From: Prolixibacteraceae bacterium
GTDB lineage: Bacteria; Bacteroidota; Bacteroidia; Bacteroidales; Prolixibacteraceae
DNA: 64,000 nucleotides
Assembly (NCBI GenBank): GCA_019163175.1
Contig: JAFLKN010000037.1
Location: forward strand, 1-64,000
Direction: 5' to 3'
Below the pieces are notes generated by a model. The model was not told the DNA's origin and made no database searches. It worked only from the letters and a program-made list of their open reading frames with translations. This document shows, piece after piece, positions 35,798 through 44,080 of this stretch; within the stretch, counting starts at the first letter, position 1, and every line of letters begins with the position of its first letter. The position numbers and the translations under genes were made by a program.

Positions 35798-37648
35798 TCA
35801 CTTCAGTAATTTTTCAAAATCCTCTAAAGGCATAATCGAAAGTATCTTTTTCCCTTTAGGCGAAAAGTTGGGTGTCTGGCAGGCAAAAAGATTATCGATC
35901 AGCTCGTTTATTTCTCCGGGTTTTAGGGTGTGCCCATAAGGTATCGCAGATGCCTGAGCCAGTGAAATAGCCACTGTTTCGCGAGCTTTTTCCTGAAGGT
36001 TGACTGGCGAATTTTTATATTCCTCCAACAAACTTTCGATAATTTCGATAGGCGAAGTGGTATTCAGTACTCCCGGAGTTCCGTTGATGATAAAACTATT
36101 CTTGCCAAAATCGCGGATATCGAAACCCAAAGCACGAAGATCGGGAAGTATGCTTGTCAGCAAAGTTGCATCCGATGCATTCAATTCAAACGTTTCGGGG
36201 AAAAGCTGTTGCTGGCTAGCCACTTCGTGATTTTCGAGCACCTGCATCAGGCGTTCATACAAAATTCGTTCGTGTGCGCGCTTTTGATCTATCACCATTA
36301 ATCCCGATTTTACAGGTGTCAGGATGTATTTATTTTTAAATTGAACGGAACTTTTTATGGTTTGCTGCTCTTCGATGCGAAATTGCACAGGCTCATCAAC
36401 GGGTGTCTCTTGCCGTACCGAAAGATCAGGTCCAAGTCCTTTGTAAAGCGATTGCCAATTGCCTGTATTTGATCGTTCAAGAGGTTTTGAAGAAAAGCTA
36501 CCCGGTGAACCAGAGTTCCCTTTCGAGAATGCTGGTTGGTCAAATGGATTATAGTTTGGATTTACCTTGATTTCAGGCATACTCACATCACTAAAATCAT
36601 GAAGTGGCATTGGAATGTCAACACTTCCGGCCTGGTCAAAATCAATTGACGGCACAATATTGAATTTGCCGAGAGCTTCACGTACGGAGGCCTGAAGAAT
36701 TTGCCAGATTGCTGATTCATTCTCGAATTTAATCTCCGTCTTGGTAGGATGAATGTTCACATCAATATCTGCCGGATTCAGATCAAAATAAATAAAGTAA
36801 GATGGAATGGCATCAGGCGGCAATATTTTTTCGTAAGCCTGCATAATAGCCTTATGAAAAAAAGGATGCTTCATAAACCGTTTGTTGACAAAGAAAAATT
36901 GTTCGCCAAAGGTCTTCCGGGCATGTTTGGGTTGCCCAATGAAACCGGTTAATTTAGCCAACGAGGTTTCAGTATCGATTGGAATCAGGTTTTGATTGAT
37001 ATTTTTCCCGAAAAGAGAAACGATTCGAACACGCTTATTGCTTCCTGAAAGCTCATAAATAGCCGAACCGTTGTGATGCAGCGAAATGGCTATTTCCGGA
37101 TTGGCCAGAGCAATGCGCTGAATCTCGTTTATAATGTGTTTCAATTCTGCCGGATTCGATTTCAGAAATTTACGCCGGGCTGGAACGTTAAAAAATAAGT
37201 TTTTAATCTGAAAATTGGTGCCATTGTCGCAACGAACTGGCTCCTGAGTAATGATGCTTGAACCAGAAATATGAATAAAAGTGCCCAAGTCCTGATCGTG
37301 TTCTTTCGTGCGAAGTTCAACCTCGGCTATGGCAGCTATTGATGCAAGCGCTTCTCCACGAAATCCCATAGTGCGTATGGCAAAAATATCGTCTGCCGAT
37401 CTGATTTTAGAAGTAGCATGGCGTTCGAAAGCCATTCGGGCATCAGTATCAGACATGCCGCAACCATTGTCGATAATCTGGATCAATGTCCGACCGGCAT
37501 CTTTGATATTGATTTTGATTTGGCTTGCACCTGCATCAATGGCATTTTCGACCAGTTCTTTTACAACCGAGGCTGGTCGTTGAATAACCTCGCCTGCTGC
37601 AATCTGGTTGGCCACCGAATCAGGAAGTAATTGAATAATGTCTGCCAC
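35798..37648 (-). CDS. mutL: DNA mismatch repair protein MutL
   Basis: MutL couples mismatch recognition by MutS to strand removal. The 616-aa protein has the GHKL ATPase motifs ELVENAIDAGA, IDNGCGM and TMGFRGEALASI, then the transducer domain (INIHPTKTEIKF), a linker at about 335-425 and a C-terminal dimerisation domain. The endonuclease motifs normally present when MutH is absent are altered: DQHA is DQKR (Asp454), ACKxAI is AQASAI (about 564-569), and CPHGRP is SPKGKK (about 596-601). Nicking activity is therefore doubtful. It follows a small membrane-protein gene by 10 nt. Confidence 0.97.
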   Translation of the reverse strand: MADIIQLLPDSVANQIAAGEVIQRPASVVKELVENAIDAGASQIKINIKDAGRTLIQIIDNGCGMSDTDARMAFERHATSKIRSADDIFAIRTMGFRGEALASIAAIAEVELRTKEHDQDLGTFIHISGSSIITQEPVRCDNGTNFQIKNLFFNVPARRKFLKSNPAELKHIINEIQRIALANPEIAISLHHNGSAIYELSGSNKRVRIVSLFGKNINQNLIPIDTETSLAKLTGFIGQPKHARKTFGEQFFFVNKRFMKHPFFHKAIMQAYEKILPPDAIPSYFIYFDLNPADIDVNIHPTKTEIKFENESAIWQILQASVREALGKFNIVPSIDFDQAGSVDIPMPLHDFSDVSMPEIKVNPNYNPFDQPAFSKGNSGSPGSFSSKPLERSNTGNWQSLYKGLGPDLSVRQETPVDEPVQFRIEEQQTIKSSVQFKNKYILTPVKSGLMVIDQKRAHERILYERLMQVLENHEVASQQQLFPETFELNASDATLLTSILPDLRALGFDIRDFGKNSFIINGTPGVLNTTSPIEIIESLLEEYKNSPVNLQEKARETVAISLAQASAIPYGHTLKPGEINELIDNLFACQTPNFSPKGKKILSIMPLEDFEKLLK

Positions 37649-37658
37649 AGTTGGGTTG

Positions 37659-37952
37659 CTATTTCAGGAAGAAGTAAAGTAAAGCTACAAGAACAACGAT
37701 AATATAAAGTAGGCGTTTATTTGATTTTTTGCGCACTTCATCAAGCGTTTTGCTGTTAATTTTGCTGGCATGCCTGAAAGAACCTTTAATACCGGCACCA
37801 TAATGAAATTCGGAATTACCATCGGTATTTCCTTCGAGCTCTCTCCTTATCCTTTCTTCACGTTCTTTCATGGCCTCCTTCTGCGGGTCATAAAAGCGGG
37901 TAGTAATGTTAAAACCCCTTGATTTCGGCAGATTTACAAATTTCATTCCCAT
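37659..37952 (-). CDS. Small C-tail-anchored membrane protein, conserved hypothetical
   Basis: The 97-aa protein has a charged N-terminal region, a helix rich in Glu/Arg (about 28-42), and a single hydrophobic C-terminal segment (LLYIIVVLVALLYFFL, about 80-96), so it looks tail-anchored. A second ATG at 37946 is equally possible. Homologues are, as far as I recall, common beside mutL in Bacteroidota and of unknown function. It has its own promoter and is cotranscribed with mutL, 10 nt downstream. Confidence 0.7.
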   Translation of the reverse strand: MGMKFVNLPKSRGFNITTRFYDPQKEAMKEREERIRRELEGNTDGNSEFHYGAGIKGSFRHASKINSKTLDEVRKKSNKRLLYIIVVLVALLYFFLK

Positions 37953-37972
37953 GGCTAATCGTTTTATAACGG

Positions 37973-38006
37973 CAAAATTAACAATTCTATGAGACTTTAG
38001 AGCAAA
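37973..38006 (-). promoter_or_regulatory. Promoter of the small protein-mutL unit
   Basis: On the minus strand TTTG at 38006-38003, a 22-nt spacer and TAATTTTG at 37980-37973 fit the Bacteroidota pattern, with the spacer one base longer than usual. The ATG at 37952 is 20 nt downstream. Confidence 0.5.
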
Positions 38007-38050
38007 TCTCAGACAGTGAATGTGCCGACGGAGTTTCGAATGATATTGTA

Positions 38051-39208
38051 TTACGCTTTCAAGTCTTTCCCAAAAATCCGAAAGCGTTTGTAAACAACCC
38101 CACCCATTTTTTCCATTTCAGCCCGGACTTTGGTATTGTACTCCAGTTCCAGATGCGAATCGATGGTTGTTTTCCCAAGGGCCATTGCCGATTGGAGCAT
38201 TTTGACACCCATAAGTACATCGAGTCCTTTACCGCGATAAACCGGATCGATGCCCCCAAGCAGCAAATTCAACTGTTTCGACTTCCGGGCTGCGGCAAAA
38301 ATCTGAAAAATACCAAAAGGTAAAAGGTATCCTTTAGCCTTCTGAATTCCTTCTCCAATATGCGACATACCGATAACAAATGCCACAACCTCATTCTGAC
38401 CATTGACTACGATCTTTATGAATCGTGGATTGATGAGGAAAAGATAACGATTGGCAAAATCATCCATTTCAGCTTCCGTGAACGGAATAAAGCCAAAAAT
38501 TTCGGTAAAAGTTGTATTGAGCAGTTTTAGTACCGGATGTATATATGGTTTTACCTCCCTCCTTGATGTAAACTCAAGTACTTGCAACCCGTGATTCATA
38601 CCAATTGCCCGCTCATAAATTTTCAGGTAAAATTCAGGAATCGTTTCAGGAATTTTTATCTGATAAACAACCAGATCAACTTCCTTTCCATAACCCTGTT
38701 TTTCGAGTAAGTCCACCTGGTAAGGAAAATTGCAATTCGAGGCAATAACTGCAGGTTCATCAAACCCTTCTATTAAGAATCCTTGAGGATCTTTATCTGA
38801 AAAGGCAAGCGGACCAATTAACCTTTTCATTCCCATATCAATAGCCCATTTTTCAACAGCCTGAATCAATGCTTCAGCAACATCTGTATCATTCCAAGTT
38901 TCGAAGAAAGCGAAACGTGCATTATTTTCCTGATGTTTTTCGTTGTATTTACGGTGAATGAGACCCATAATCCGACCTACAACTTTGCTTTCACGATAAG
39001 CCAGTAATAAAGTGTAGTCGCACGACTGAAATGACTTATTTTTTTTAGGATCGAAAAACTCCCAATCATCCATATATATGGGAGGTACCCAATTGGAATG
39101 ATTTTGATGTATAGCCGCAGGCAAATGAATAAACTTCTTTAACTCTTTTTTTGATCTTACCTCTTGAATAACAATGGGTTTTATTCCCACTTTAATCGCT
39201 GTATCCAT
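38051..39208 (-). CDS. GNAT-like acyltransferase-fold protein
   Basis: The 385-aa protein looks like two linked GNAT-fold halves. The first (about 10-180) contains LLAYRESKVVGRIMGLIHRKYNE; the second (about 200-385) contains EVVAFVIGMSHIGEGIQ and GGIDPVYRGKGLDVLMGVKM, a recognisable acetyl-CoA loop. It belongs to the YghO-like group seen in many Bacteroidota, with no proven substrate. No signal peptide is seen. It is a single gene with a TATATTTG -7 box at 39250-39243. Confidence 0.7.
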   Translation of the reverse strand: MDTAIKVGIKPIVIQEVRSKKELKKFIHLPAAIHQNHSNWVPPIYMDDWEFFDPKKNKSFQSCDYTLLLAYRESKVVGRIMGLIHRKYNEKHQENNARFAFFETWNDTDVAEALIQAVEKWAIDMGMKRLIGPLAFSDKDPQGFLIEGFDEPAVIASNCNFPYQVDLLEKQGYGKEVDLVVYQIKIPETIPEFYLKIYERAIGMNHGLQVLEFTSRREVKPYIHPVLKLLNTTFTEIFGFIPFTEAEMDDFANRYLFLINPRFIKIVVNGQNEVVAFVIGMSHIGEGIQKAKGYLLPFGIFQIFAAARKSKQLNLLLGGIDPVYRGKGLDVLMGVKMLQSAMALGKTTIDSHLELEYNTKVRAEMEKMGGVVYKRFRIFGKDLKA

Positions 39209-39242
39209 TGGCCTTGCTTAAGGTTACTATTCAAAACTAAAC

Positions 39243-39250
39243 CAAATATA
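39243..39250 (-). promoter_or_regulatory. -7 box of the GNAT-like gene
   Basis: TATATTTG at 39250-39243 on the minus strand is an exact -7 box, 34 nt before the ATG. The -33 position shows no TTTG. The rest of the 280-nt gap to yqeY holds only the yqeY terminator. Confidence 0.45.
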
Positions 39251-39399
39251 AACAAAATCTGATTGGGTGCCCATGCCATGTTGCTTGTTGATGAACTGAT
39301 TAAAGTACGAATGGTTGAAAGTGGATAAATCTTCAAGTGAATACCATCAATTCAGCTAAAAGTTGTTGGAATTCTATGTTCGAAAAGGAATCTGGTATT

Positions 39400-39433
39400 A
39401 CTAAAAATAGAAAGCGGGCCTCTGCCCGCTTTC
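39400..39433 (-). terminator. Terminator of the dcw-yqeY transcript
   Basis: Arms 39410-39419 and 39424-39433 form a perfect 10-bp stem (GAAAGCGGGC with GCCCGCTTTC) with a 4-nt loop, followed on the minus strand by TATTTTTAG. It probably ends the whole mraZ-to-yqeY transcript. Confidence 0.8.
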
Positions 39434-39488
39434 CTTTTTCCACCCCAAATGCACAAAACTTGAGATTTCAAGTCCCGACATTCTATCT

Positions 39489-39938
39489 TTAGCTTAATAG
39501 CGCTTTCACTTTATCCGAGATATCCTTTCCATCAGCCAGACCAGCCAGCTTTTTGGAAGCTAATCCCATTACTTTTCCCATTTCTTTGATGCTTGTTGCA
39601 CCAACTTCAGCAATAATCGACTGAATTGCTTCAGTCAATTCTGGATCCGATAATTTTTGCGGAAGGTACGATTCAAAAACCTTTACCTGAAAAATTTCCT
39701 GCTGATATAAATCAATTCGACCCTGTTCTTTGTAAATAGTTGCCGAATCAGTTCCTTGCTTTGCTAATTTCTGAATGATTTTCAAACTTTCCTGATCGCT
39801 TAATTCGCCGGTTGAACCAGCAGCCGATTTAGCTTCAATCATTACTTTCTTAATTCCGCGTAAAGCTTCAAGTTTTTCTTTTTCTCTGGCTTTCATCGCT
39901 TCCAAAATGTCGGCACTAATCTGATCAAATAAACTCAT
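39489..39938 (-). CDS. GatB/YqeY domain protein
   Basis: This 149-aa protein is the stand-alone form of the YqeY domain that also ends GatB of the amidotransferase complex, where it binds tRNA. The family block EKLEALRGIKKVMIEAK and the end IKEMGKVMGLASKKLAGLADGKDISDKVKALL are clear. Function alone is not established. It lies 10 nt after the second ftsZ, the position usual for Bacteroidota, and closes the dcw operon. Confidence 0.93.
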   Translation of the reverse strand: MSLFDQISADILEAMKAREKEKLEALRGIKKVMIEAKSAAGSTGELSDQESLKIIQKLAKQGTDSATIYKEQGRIDLYQQEIFQVKVFESYLPQKLSDPELTEAIQSIIAEVGATSIKEMGKVMGLASKKLAGLADGKDISDKVKALLS

Positions 39939-39948
39939 TATTTAGAAA

Positions 39949-41367
39949 TTAATCAACGTTATCGTGCAAATACGAATTATTATCGCGTAAAATTACATTA
40001 TTATTTTCATCCGGTGAAATGGAAAAACGAGAAAATTTCTCATCTACTTTTTTTTTAAAGCCAAAGAAATTCGAATTCTTCCTGCGGTAGGCAGGAATAT
40101 TCTCCAATTCATTCACAGTTTCTTCCGAAGTTTGAGCAAAATCAACAGGTTCAGTTTCTTCAGCACCTTTATTTTTTTTGGAGTGATTACTTCCATAAAG
40201 CTCTTCAAATTCATCGTATCCGGCTGGATTCACCTCGAATTCGAAAGTTTTCTGTTTGGCAGTCTTCGAACCATACAATTCTGTTTCAATTGATGTTTTT
40301 TCAGTTTTTGTAAACGGTGTGCCATGAGGAGCATCATCCTGAAGAGTATGGTACGTTTTTTCCTGATTTTGATTGATCACCATTTCAGGTATACTGCTTG
40401 TGCTAAATCCGGTAGCAATTATGGTAACAGAAATTTTATCGCCTAAAGTCTCGTCAACACCATTTCCCCAAATTAGGTCAGCAGAATTTCCTGCCTTTTC
40501 CTGAACGTAATCGGTAATTTCACCAATTTCATCCATCGTAATTTCTTCAATTCCTGAGGTGATATTCAAAAGAATATTGCGGGCGCCCATAATATCGTTG
40601 TTGTTGAGCAAAGGAGAATTTAAGGCCTGTTCAACTGCAACTACTGCACGATTTACTCCCGAAGCAATACCTGTTCCCATTAGAGCAACGCCGCTGTTGC
40701 GCATCACTGTTTCCACATCGGCAAAATCAACATTAATATAACCTGGAACCGTAATAATCTCAGCAATTCCTTTGGCTGCTGTAGTTAAAATATTATCAGC
40801 TTTGGCAAATGCATCCGAAATCTTTGAATCACCATACATTTCGCGGATACGCTCGTTATTGATAACCAGCAGCGAATCGACGTGTGATTCCATTGCGGCA
40901 ATACCTTCAACAGCCTGTTTGATGCGGCGGCGACCTTCATTCCGGAAGGGAATAGTAACGATTCCAACCGTTAAAATTCCAAGTTCACGCGCAGCAGCAG
41001 CAATTACCGGAGCACCACCAGTACCTGTACCACCGCCCATTCCTGCAGTTATAAATACCATCTTTGTATTGTTGCGCAGTACTTTTTTGACATCTTCAAT
41101 ATTTTCGATGGCTGAATCCCTACCTGTTTCCGGTTTATTACCAGCTCCACGACCCTCGGTTAACGAAGAACCCAATTGAACCTTAAAAGGTACCGGGCTA
41201 TTTATTAAAGCCTGAGCATCGGTGTTGCAAACCATAAAATCCACATCACGAATTCCCTGATAGTACATATGATTCACTGCATTTCCACCACCACCACCTA
41301 CACCAATTACTTTGATGATTGAACCCGAATTAACGGTTAAATCAAAATTCATAATTTCGTTTGACAT
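39949..41367 (-). CDS. ftsZ: Cell division protein FtsZ, canonical copy
   Basis: FtsZ is the tubulin-like GTPase that forms the Z ring. The 472-aa protein has the GTP-binding GGGTGTG (111-117) and the catalytic T7 loop INVDFADV (Asn212, Asp214, Asp217). A variable linker begins at about 325. It has a C-terminal peptide of the FtsA-binding type, ENIPAYRRKN (about 422-431), followed by a 41-residue basic extension ending DNNSYLHDNVD, as in other Bacteroidales FtsZ. It is directly downstream of a second ftsZ (21-nt gap) and upstream of yqeY, so I take this as the ancestral copy. Confidence 0.97.
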   Translation of the reverse strand: MSNEIMNFDLTVNSGSIIKVIGVGGGGGNAVNHMYYQGIRDVDFMVCNTDAQALINSPVPFKVQLGSSLTEGRGAGNKPETGRDSAIENIEDVKKVLRNNTKMVFITAGMGGGTGTGGAPVIAAAARELGILTVGIVTIPFRNEGRRRIKQAVEGIAAMESHVDSLLVINNERIREMYGDSKISDAFAKADNILTTAAKGIAEIITVPGYINVDFADVETVMRNSGVALMGTGIASGVNRAVVAVEQALNSPLLNNNDIMGARNILLNITSGIEEITMDEIGEITDYVQEKAGNSADLIWGNGVDETLGDKISVTIIATGFSTSSIPEMVINQNQEKTYHTLQDDAPHGTPFTKTEKTSIETELYGSKTAKQKTFEFEVNPAGYDEFEELYGSNHSKKNKGAEETEPVDFAQTSEETVNELENIPAYRRKNSNFFGFKKKVDEKFSRFSISPDENNNVILRDNNSYLHDNVD

Positions 41368-41388
41368 GAGTATATGTTTTTCGTGTTA

Positions 41389-42699
41389 TTAATCAATTTT
41401 GTTGTTTTCATCAATTTGTTCAGACAGGCTTGAATCTTTCTCTTCAAACAATTTGGTAAACTGCCTTACGAACCAGCTATCAACATTTGCATTTTCAGGA
41501 TTTGCTTTTGCTGCCTGTTTTTTTGCCACCTTCTTTTGTGCTTTTGATTGAGAACCGATTGTATGAGATTCTATGACAGGCTTTTTAAACGATTCATGTT
41601 TCGTTTTCAACGGTTCTGTCACATTCAGTGGCTCATCATCATCAAGATTAATATCAAAGTCTAATCCTATATTATCCTGATAATCAAGTTGCACAACTTC
41701 TGAAGGAGCCTGGAACAAACGGTTCGGATTTACGTCAAACCCAGTTGCAATAATGGTCACGCTAATCTGATTTCCGAGTTTAGGGTCGCAGCCATTTCCC
41801 CATATAATTGTAGCATCCTGCCCAGCTTCATCCTGCAAAAAGTCAATAATTTCGCCAATCTCGCCCATGGTTATTTCTTCAGTTCCTGAAATAATATTGA
41901 GCAAAATGTCTTTCGTCCCATGAATGCTGCTGCTATCGAGCAGTGGAGATTCCAATGCCTGGGTAACAGCTTTCATGGCACGGTCGGGGCCATCAGCATA
42001 TCCGGTACCCATAATAAAAACTTTGCTACCAGACATAACCGTACTAACGTCAGCAAAGTCGATGTTGATATTACCATGAAGTGTGATAATTTCGGCAACT
42101 CCCTTTACAGCGGTAGTAATAATATTGTCAGCCTTTTTAAAGGCCTTGGAGGCCGGCAGATTTCCGTATATTTTATGCAATTTTTCGTTGCTGATCACAA
42201 GCATACTGTCCACGTGCTCTTTCAGTTTTTCAACTCCTTCGAGCGCCTGATCGAATCTTCGCTTTCCTTCAGATTGTGATGGAATAGTTACTACCGCAAT
42301 GGTAAGTATCTCCAGTTCGCGAGCCAAACGGGCAATAACAGGAGCAGCGCCAGTTCCGGTTCCACCTCCCATTCCGGCCGTGATAAATACCATTTTGGTT
42401 GTTCCTTCGAGTACATTGCGGATGTCATCCAGATTTTCAATGGCGGCTTGTTCGCCTTGTTCCGGCATGTTTCCGGCACCCCTGCCCTCAGTAAGAGTTA
42501 CACCCAACTGAATCCGGGTAGGCACCGGGTTGTTTTGCATCGCCTGTGCATCGGTATTACAAACCATAAAATTTACACCTTCAATGCCTTCTTCAAACAT
42601 GTTTTTGACAGCATTGCACCCACCTCCGCCAACACCAATAACCTTGATAATGGAAGAGTCTGCGTGTTCTAATCCGAAGTTAAGTATTTCATCGATCAT
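41389..42699 (-). CDS. ftsZ: Second FtsZ paralogue
   Basis: This 436-aa FtsZ aligns without gaps to the downstream copy through residue 321, with 203 identical positions by hand count. It keeps GGGTGTG (111-117) and the T7 residues Asn212, Asp214 and Asp217, so it should bind and hydrolyse GTP. Differences: GGGGCNAV rather than GGGGGNAV in the first loop, an acidic then Lys/Ala-rich linker, and no IPAY-type C-terminal peptide. Instead it ends with a candidate amphipathic helix, DSWFVRQFTKLFEEK (about 407-421), and an acidic tail. It lies 76 nt after ftsA. No frameshift or decay is visible. Possible roles are a co-polymer or a regulator of the main FtsZ. Confidence 0.95.
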   Translation of the reverse strand: MIDEILNFGLEHADSSIIKVIGVGGGGCNAVKNMFEEGIEGVNFMVCNTDAQAMQNNPVPTRIQLGVTLTEGRGAGNMPEQGEQAAIENLDDIRNVLEGTTKMVFITAGMGGGTGTGAAPVIARLARELEILTIAVVTIPSQSEGKRRFDQALEGVEKLKEHVDSMLVISNEKLHKIYGNLPASKAFKKADNIITTAVKGVAEIITLHGNINIDFADVSTVMSGSKVFIMGTGYADGPDRAMKAVTQALESPLLDSSSIHGTKDILLNIISGTEEITMGEIGEIIDFLQDEAGQDATIIWGNGCDPKLGNQISVTIIATGFDVNPNRLFQAPSEVVQLDYQDNIGLDFDINLDDDEPLNVTEPLKTKHESFKKPVIESHTIGSQSKAQKKVAKKQAAKANPENANVDSWFVRQFTKLFEEKDSSLSEQIDENNKID

Positions 42700-42775
42700 A
42701 AGGCAGCAACGATTATATTTTGAATTAAGATCTTCAATTTACCCAAGAACTGAATGATTTAAACCAGGAAGATTA

Positions 42776-44077
42776 CTAAAATTTACCAGATTCACTCATT
42801 TCAGTATCGGCTGTATTTTCATCAAAAAAACTTATAACTGTTTGTACAATTTTCGTTTGAACTATCGATATAATGCCAGGTCCGGTTGGTTCTGGTCTAG
42901 TTTTTTTCTTCCGCTGTTTACCGTTAATCAGATTTCCTTCTAATGCAGCCATATTCAGAAGGCCCAACACCGTAGAAAACCTGGGATCGTAAACTTCCTT
43001 TCGCGGAACGAAGTTGTTCAGATTGGGTTTTCCAATCCTTACATCATAGCCTGTGTGGAACTTAATGAGCTGCGAAAGATTTGGCAACAGCGATGTACCT
43101 CCGGTAATTACAATTCCGGCGCCCAATTTATCGGCATAACCCGATTTGCGTATCTGGTAAAAAAAGTGAACCACAATCTCTTCCATTCGGGCCTGAATGA
43201 TATGAGCCAAACTCTTAAACGACATTTGTTTGGGCTCCCAACCGTTACGCTGAATGGTTACAACCTTATTTTCAGGAGCAAAATCAGCAATAGCCTGACC
43301 GAACTGAAGTTTCATGGATTCAGCATCTTTGGCTGTAATGGAACATCCTTCTTTGATGTCTTTGGTAATTACATTTCCTCCGAACGGAACCATCGAAGTG
43401 AAGCATAAAACACCATCATAGAAAATAGAAATCTTAGTTGTTCCACCGCCAATATCGACCAATGCCACACCGGCTTCTTTCTCATCCTGAAGCAAGACGA
43501 CTTCAGAAGAAGCTATTGGATCAAGAATAGCTTTGCGCACCTGAATAGCCCCGCCTTCGAAACACTTCGAGATGTTGCGTTGATATGAATCAGGTGCCAC
43601 GTGTATTTTATAAGTGCCTTCCATTTTCTTGCCGACTGAACCAACCACCCCATTGGGAACAGGTTCTCCATCGATGGTATAGGACTCGTGGTTGATGTGA
43701 TAAATGAACATTCCTTCGTCGAGCCTAACATTTTTTGCCTGCTCCATCATCTGGGCTACCTCATATTCAGTTACAGGATCGTTACCGAGATTCTTTTGCT
43801 GCTTCGAAGTCAGGGTTATCAGGTGTTGTCCGGAAATATTCACGAACACATCGGAAATCTCGGTGCCACAATCCCGTTCAGCCTGCCCCACAGCATCACT
43901 GATGGCTGCAAACGTCTCTTCCACATTCACCACCACTCCCCGATTTACTCCTCGCGACGCACTATGTCCAAGTCCAACAATCTGGATTTTACCCTCTTCA
44001 TTCTTTTTTCCGGCAAGGGCTACGATCTTTGTAGACCCAATGTCAACTGCTGCAAAAATTTTCTCGTTCTTGTCCAT
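42776..44077 (-). CDS. ftsA: Cell division protein FtsA
   Basis: FtsA is the actin-like membrane tether of the Z ring. The 433-aa protein has the phosphate-1 motif AAVDIGSTKIVAL, phosphate-2 VALVDIGGGTTKISIF, and the adenosine motif GAGIVITGGTSLLPNL. The 1C subdomain is at about 85-165. A C-terminal amphipathic membrane-targeting helix (SIVQTKIVQTVISFF) is followed by an unusual acidic end, DENTADTEMSESGKF. It follows ftsQ by 3 nt and precedes both ftsZ genes. With two FtsZ tails available, only the downstream copy has the usual FtsA-binding peptide. Confidence 0.97.
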   Translation of the reverse strand: MDKNEKIFAAVDIGSTKIVALAGKKNEEGKIQIVGLGHSASRGVNRGVVVNVEETFAAISDAVGQAERDCGTEISDVFVNISGQHLITLTSKQQKNLGNDPVTEYEVAQMMEQAKNVRLDEGMFIYHINHESYTIDGEPVPNGVVGSVGKKMEGTYKIHVAPDSYQRNISKCFEGGAIQVRKAILDPIASSEVVLLQDEKEAGVALVDIGGGTTKISIFYDGVLCFTSMVPFGGNVITKDIKEGCSITAKDAESMKLQFGQAIADFAPENKVVTIQRNGWEPKQMSFKSLAHIIQARMEEIVVHFFYQIRKSGYADKLGAGIVITGGTSLLPNLSQLIKFHTGYDVRIGKPNLNNFVPRKEVYDPRFSTVLGLLNMAALEGNLINGKQRKKKTRPEPTGPGIISIVQTKIVQTVISFFDENTADTEMSESGKF

Positions 44078-44080
44078 AAT

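Noticed and set aside
39949-42699. Assembly error or pseudogene as the reason for two ftsZ genes
   Set aside because: The copies differ at over a third of aligned positions, both are uninterrupted and keep catalytic residues, and the tails are unrelated, so this is a real old duplication or acquisition.
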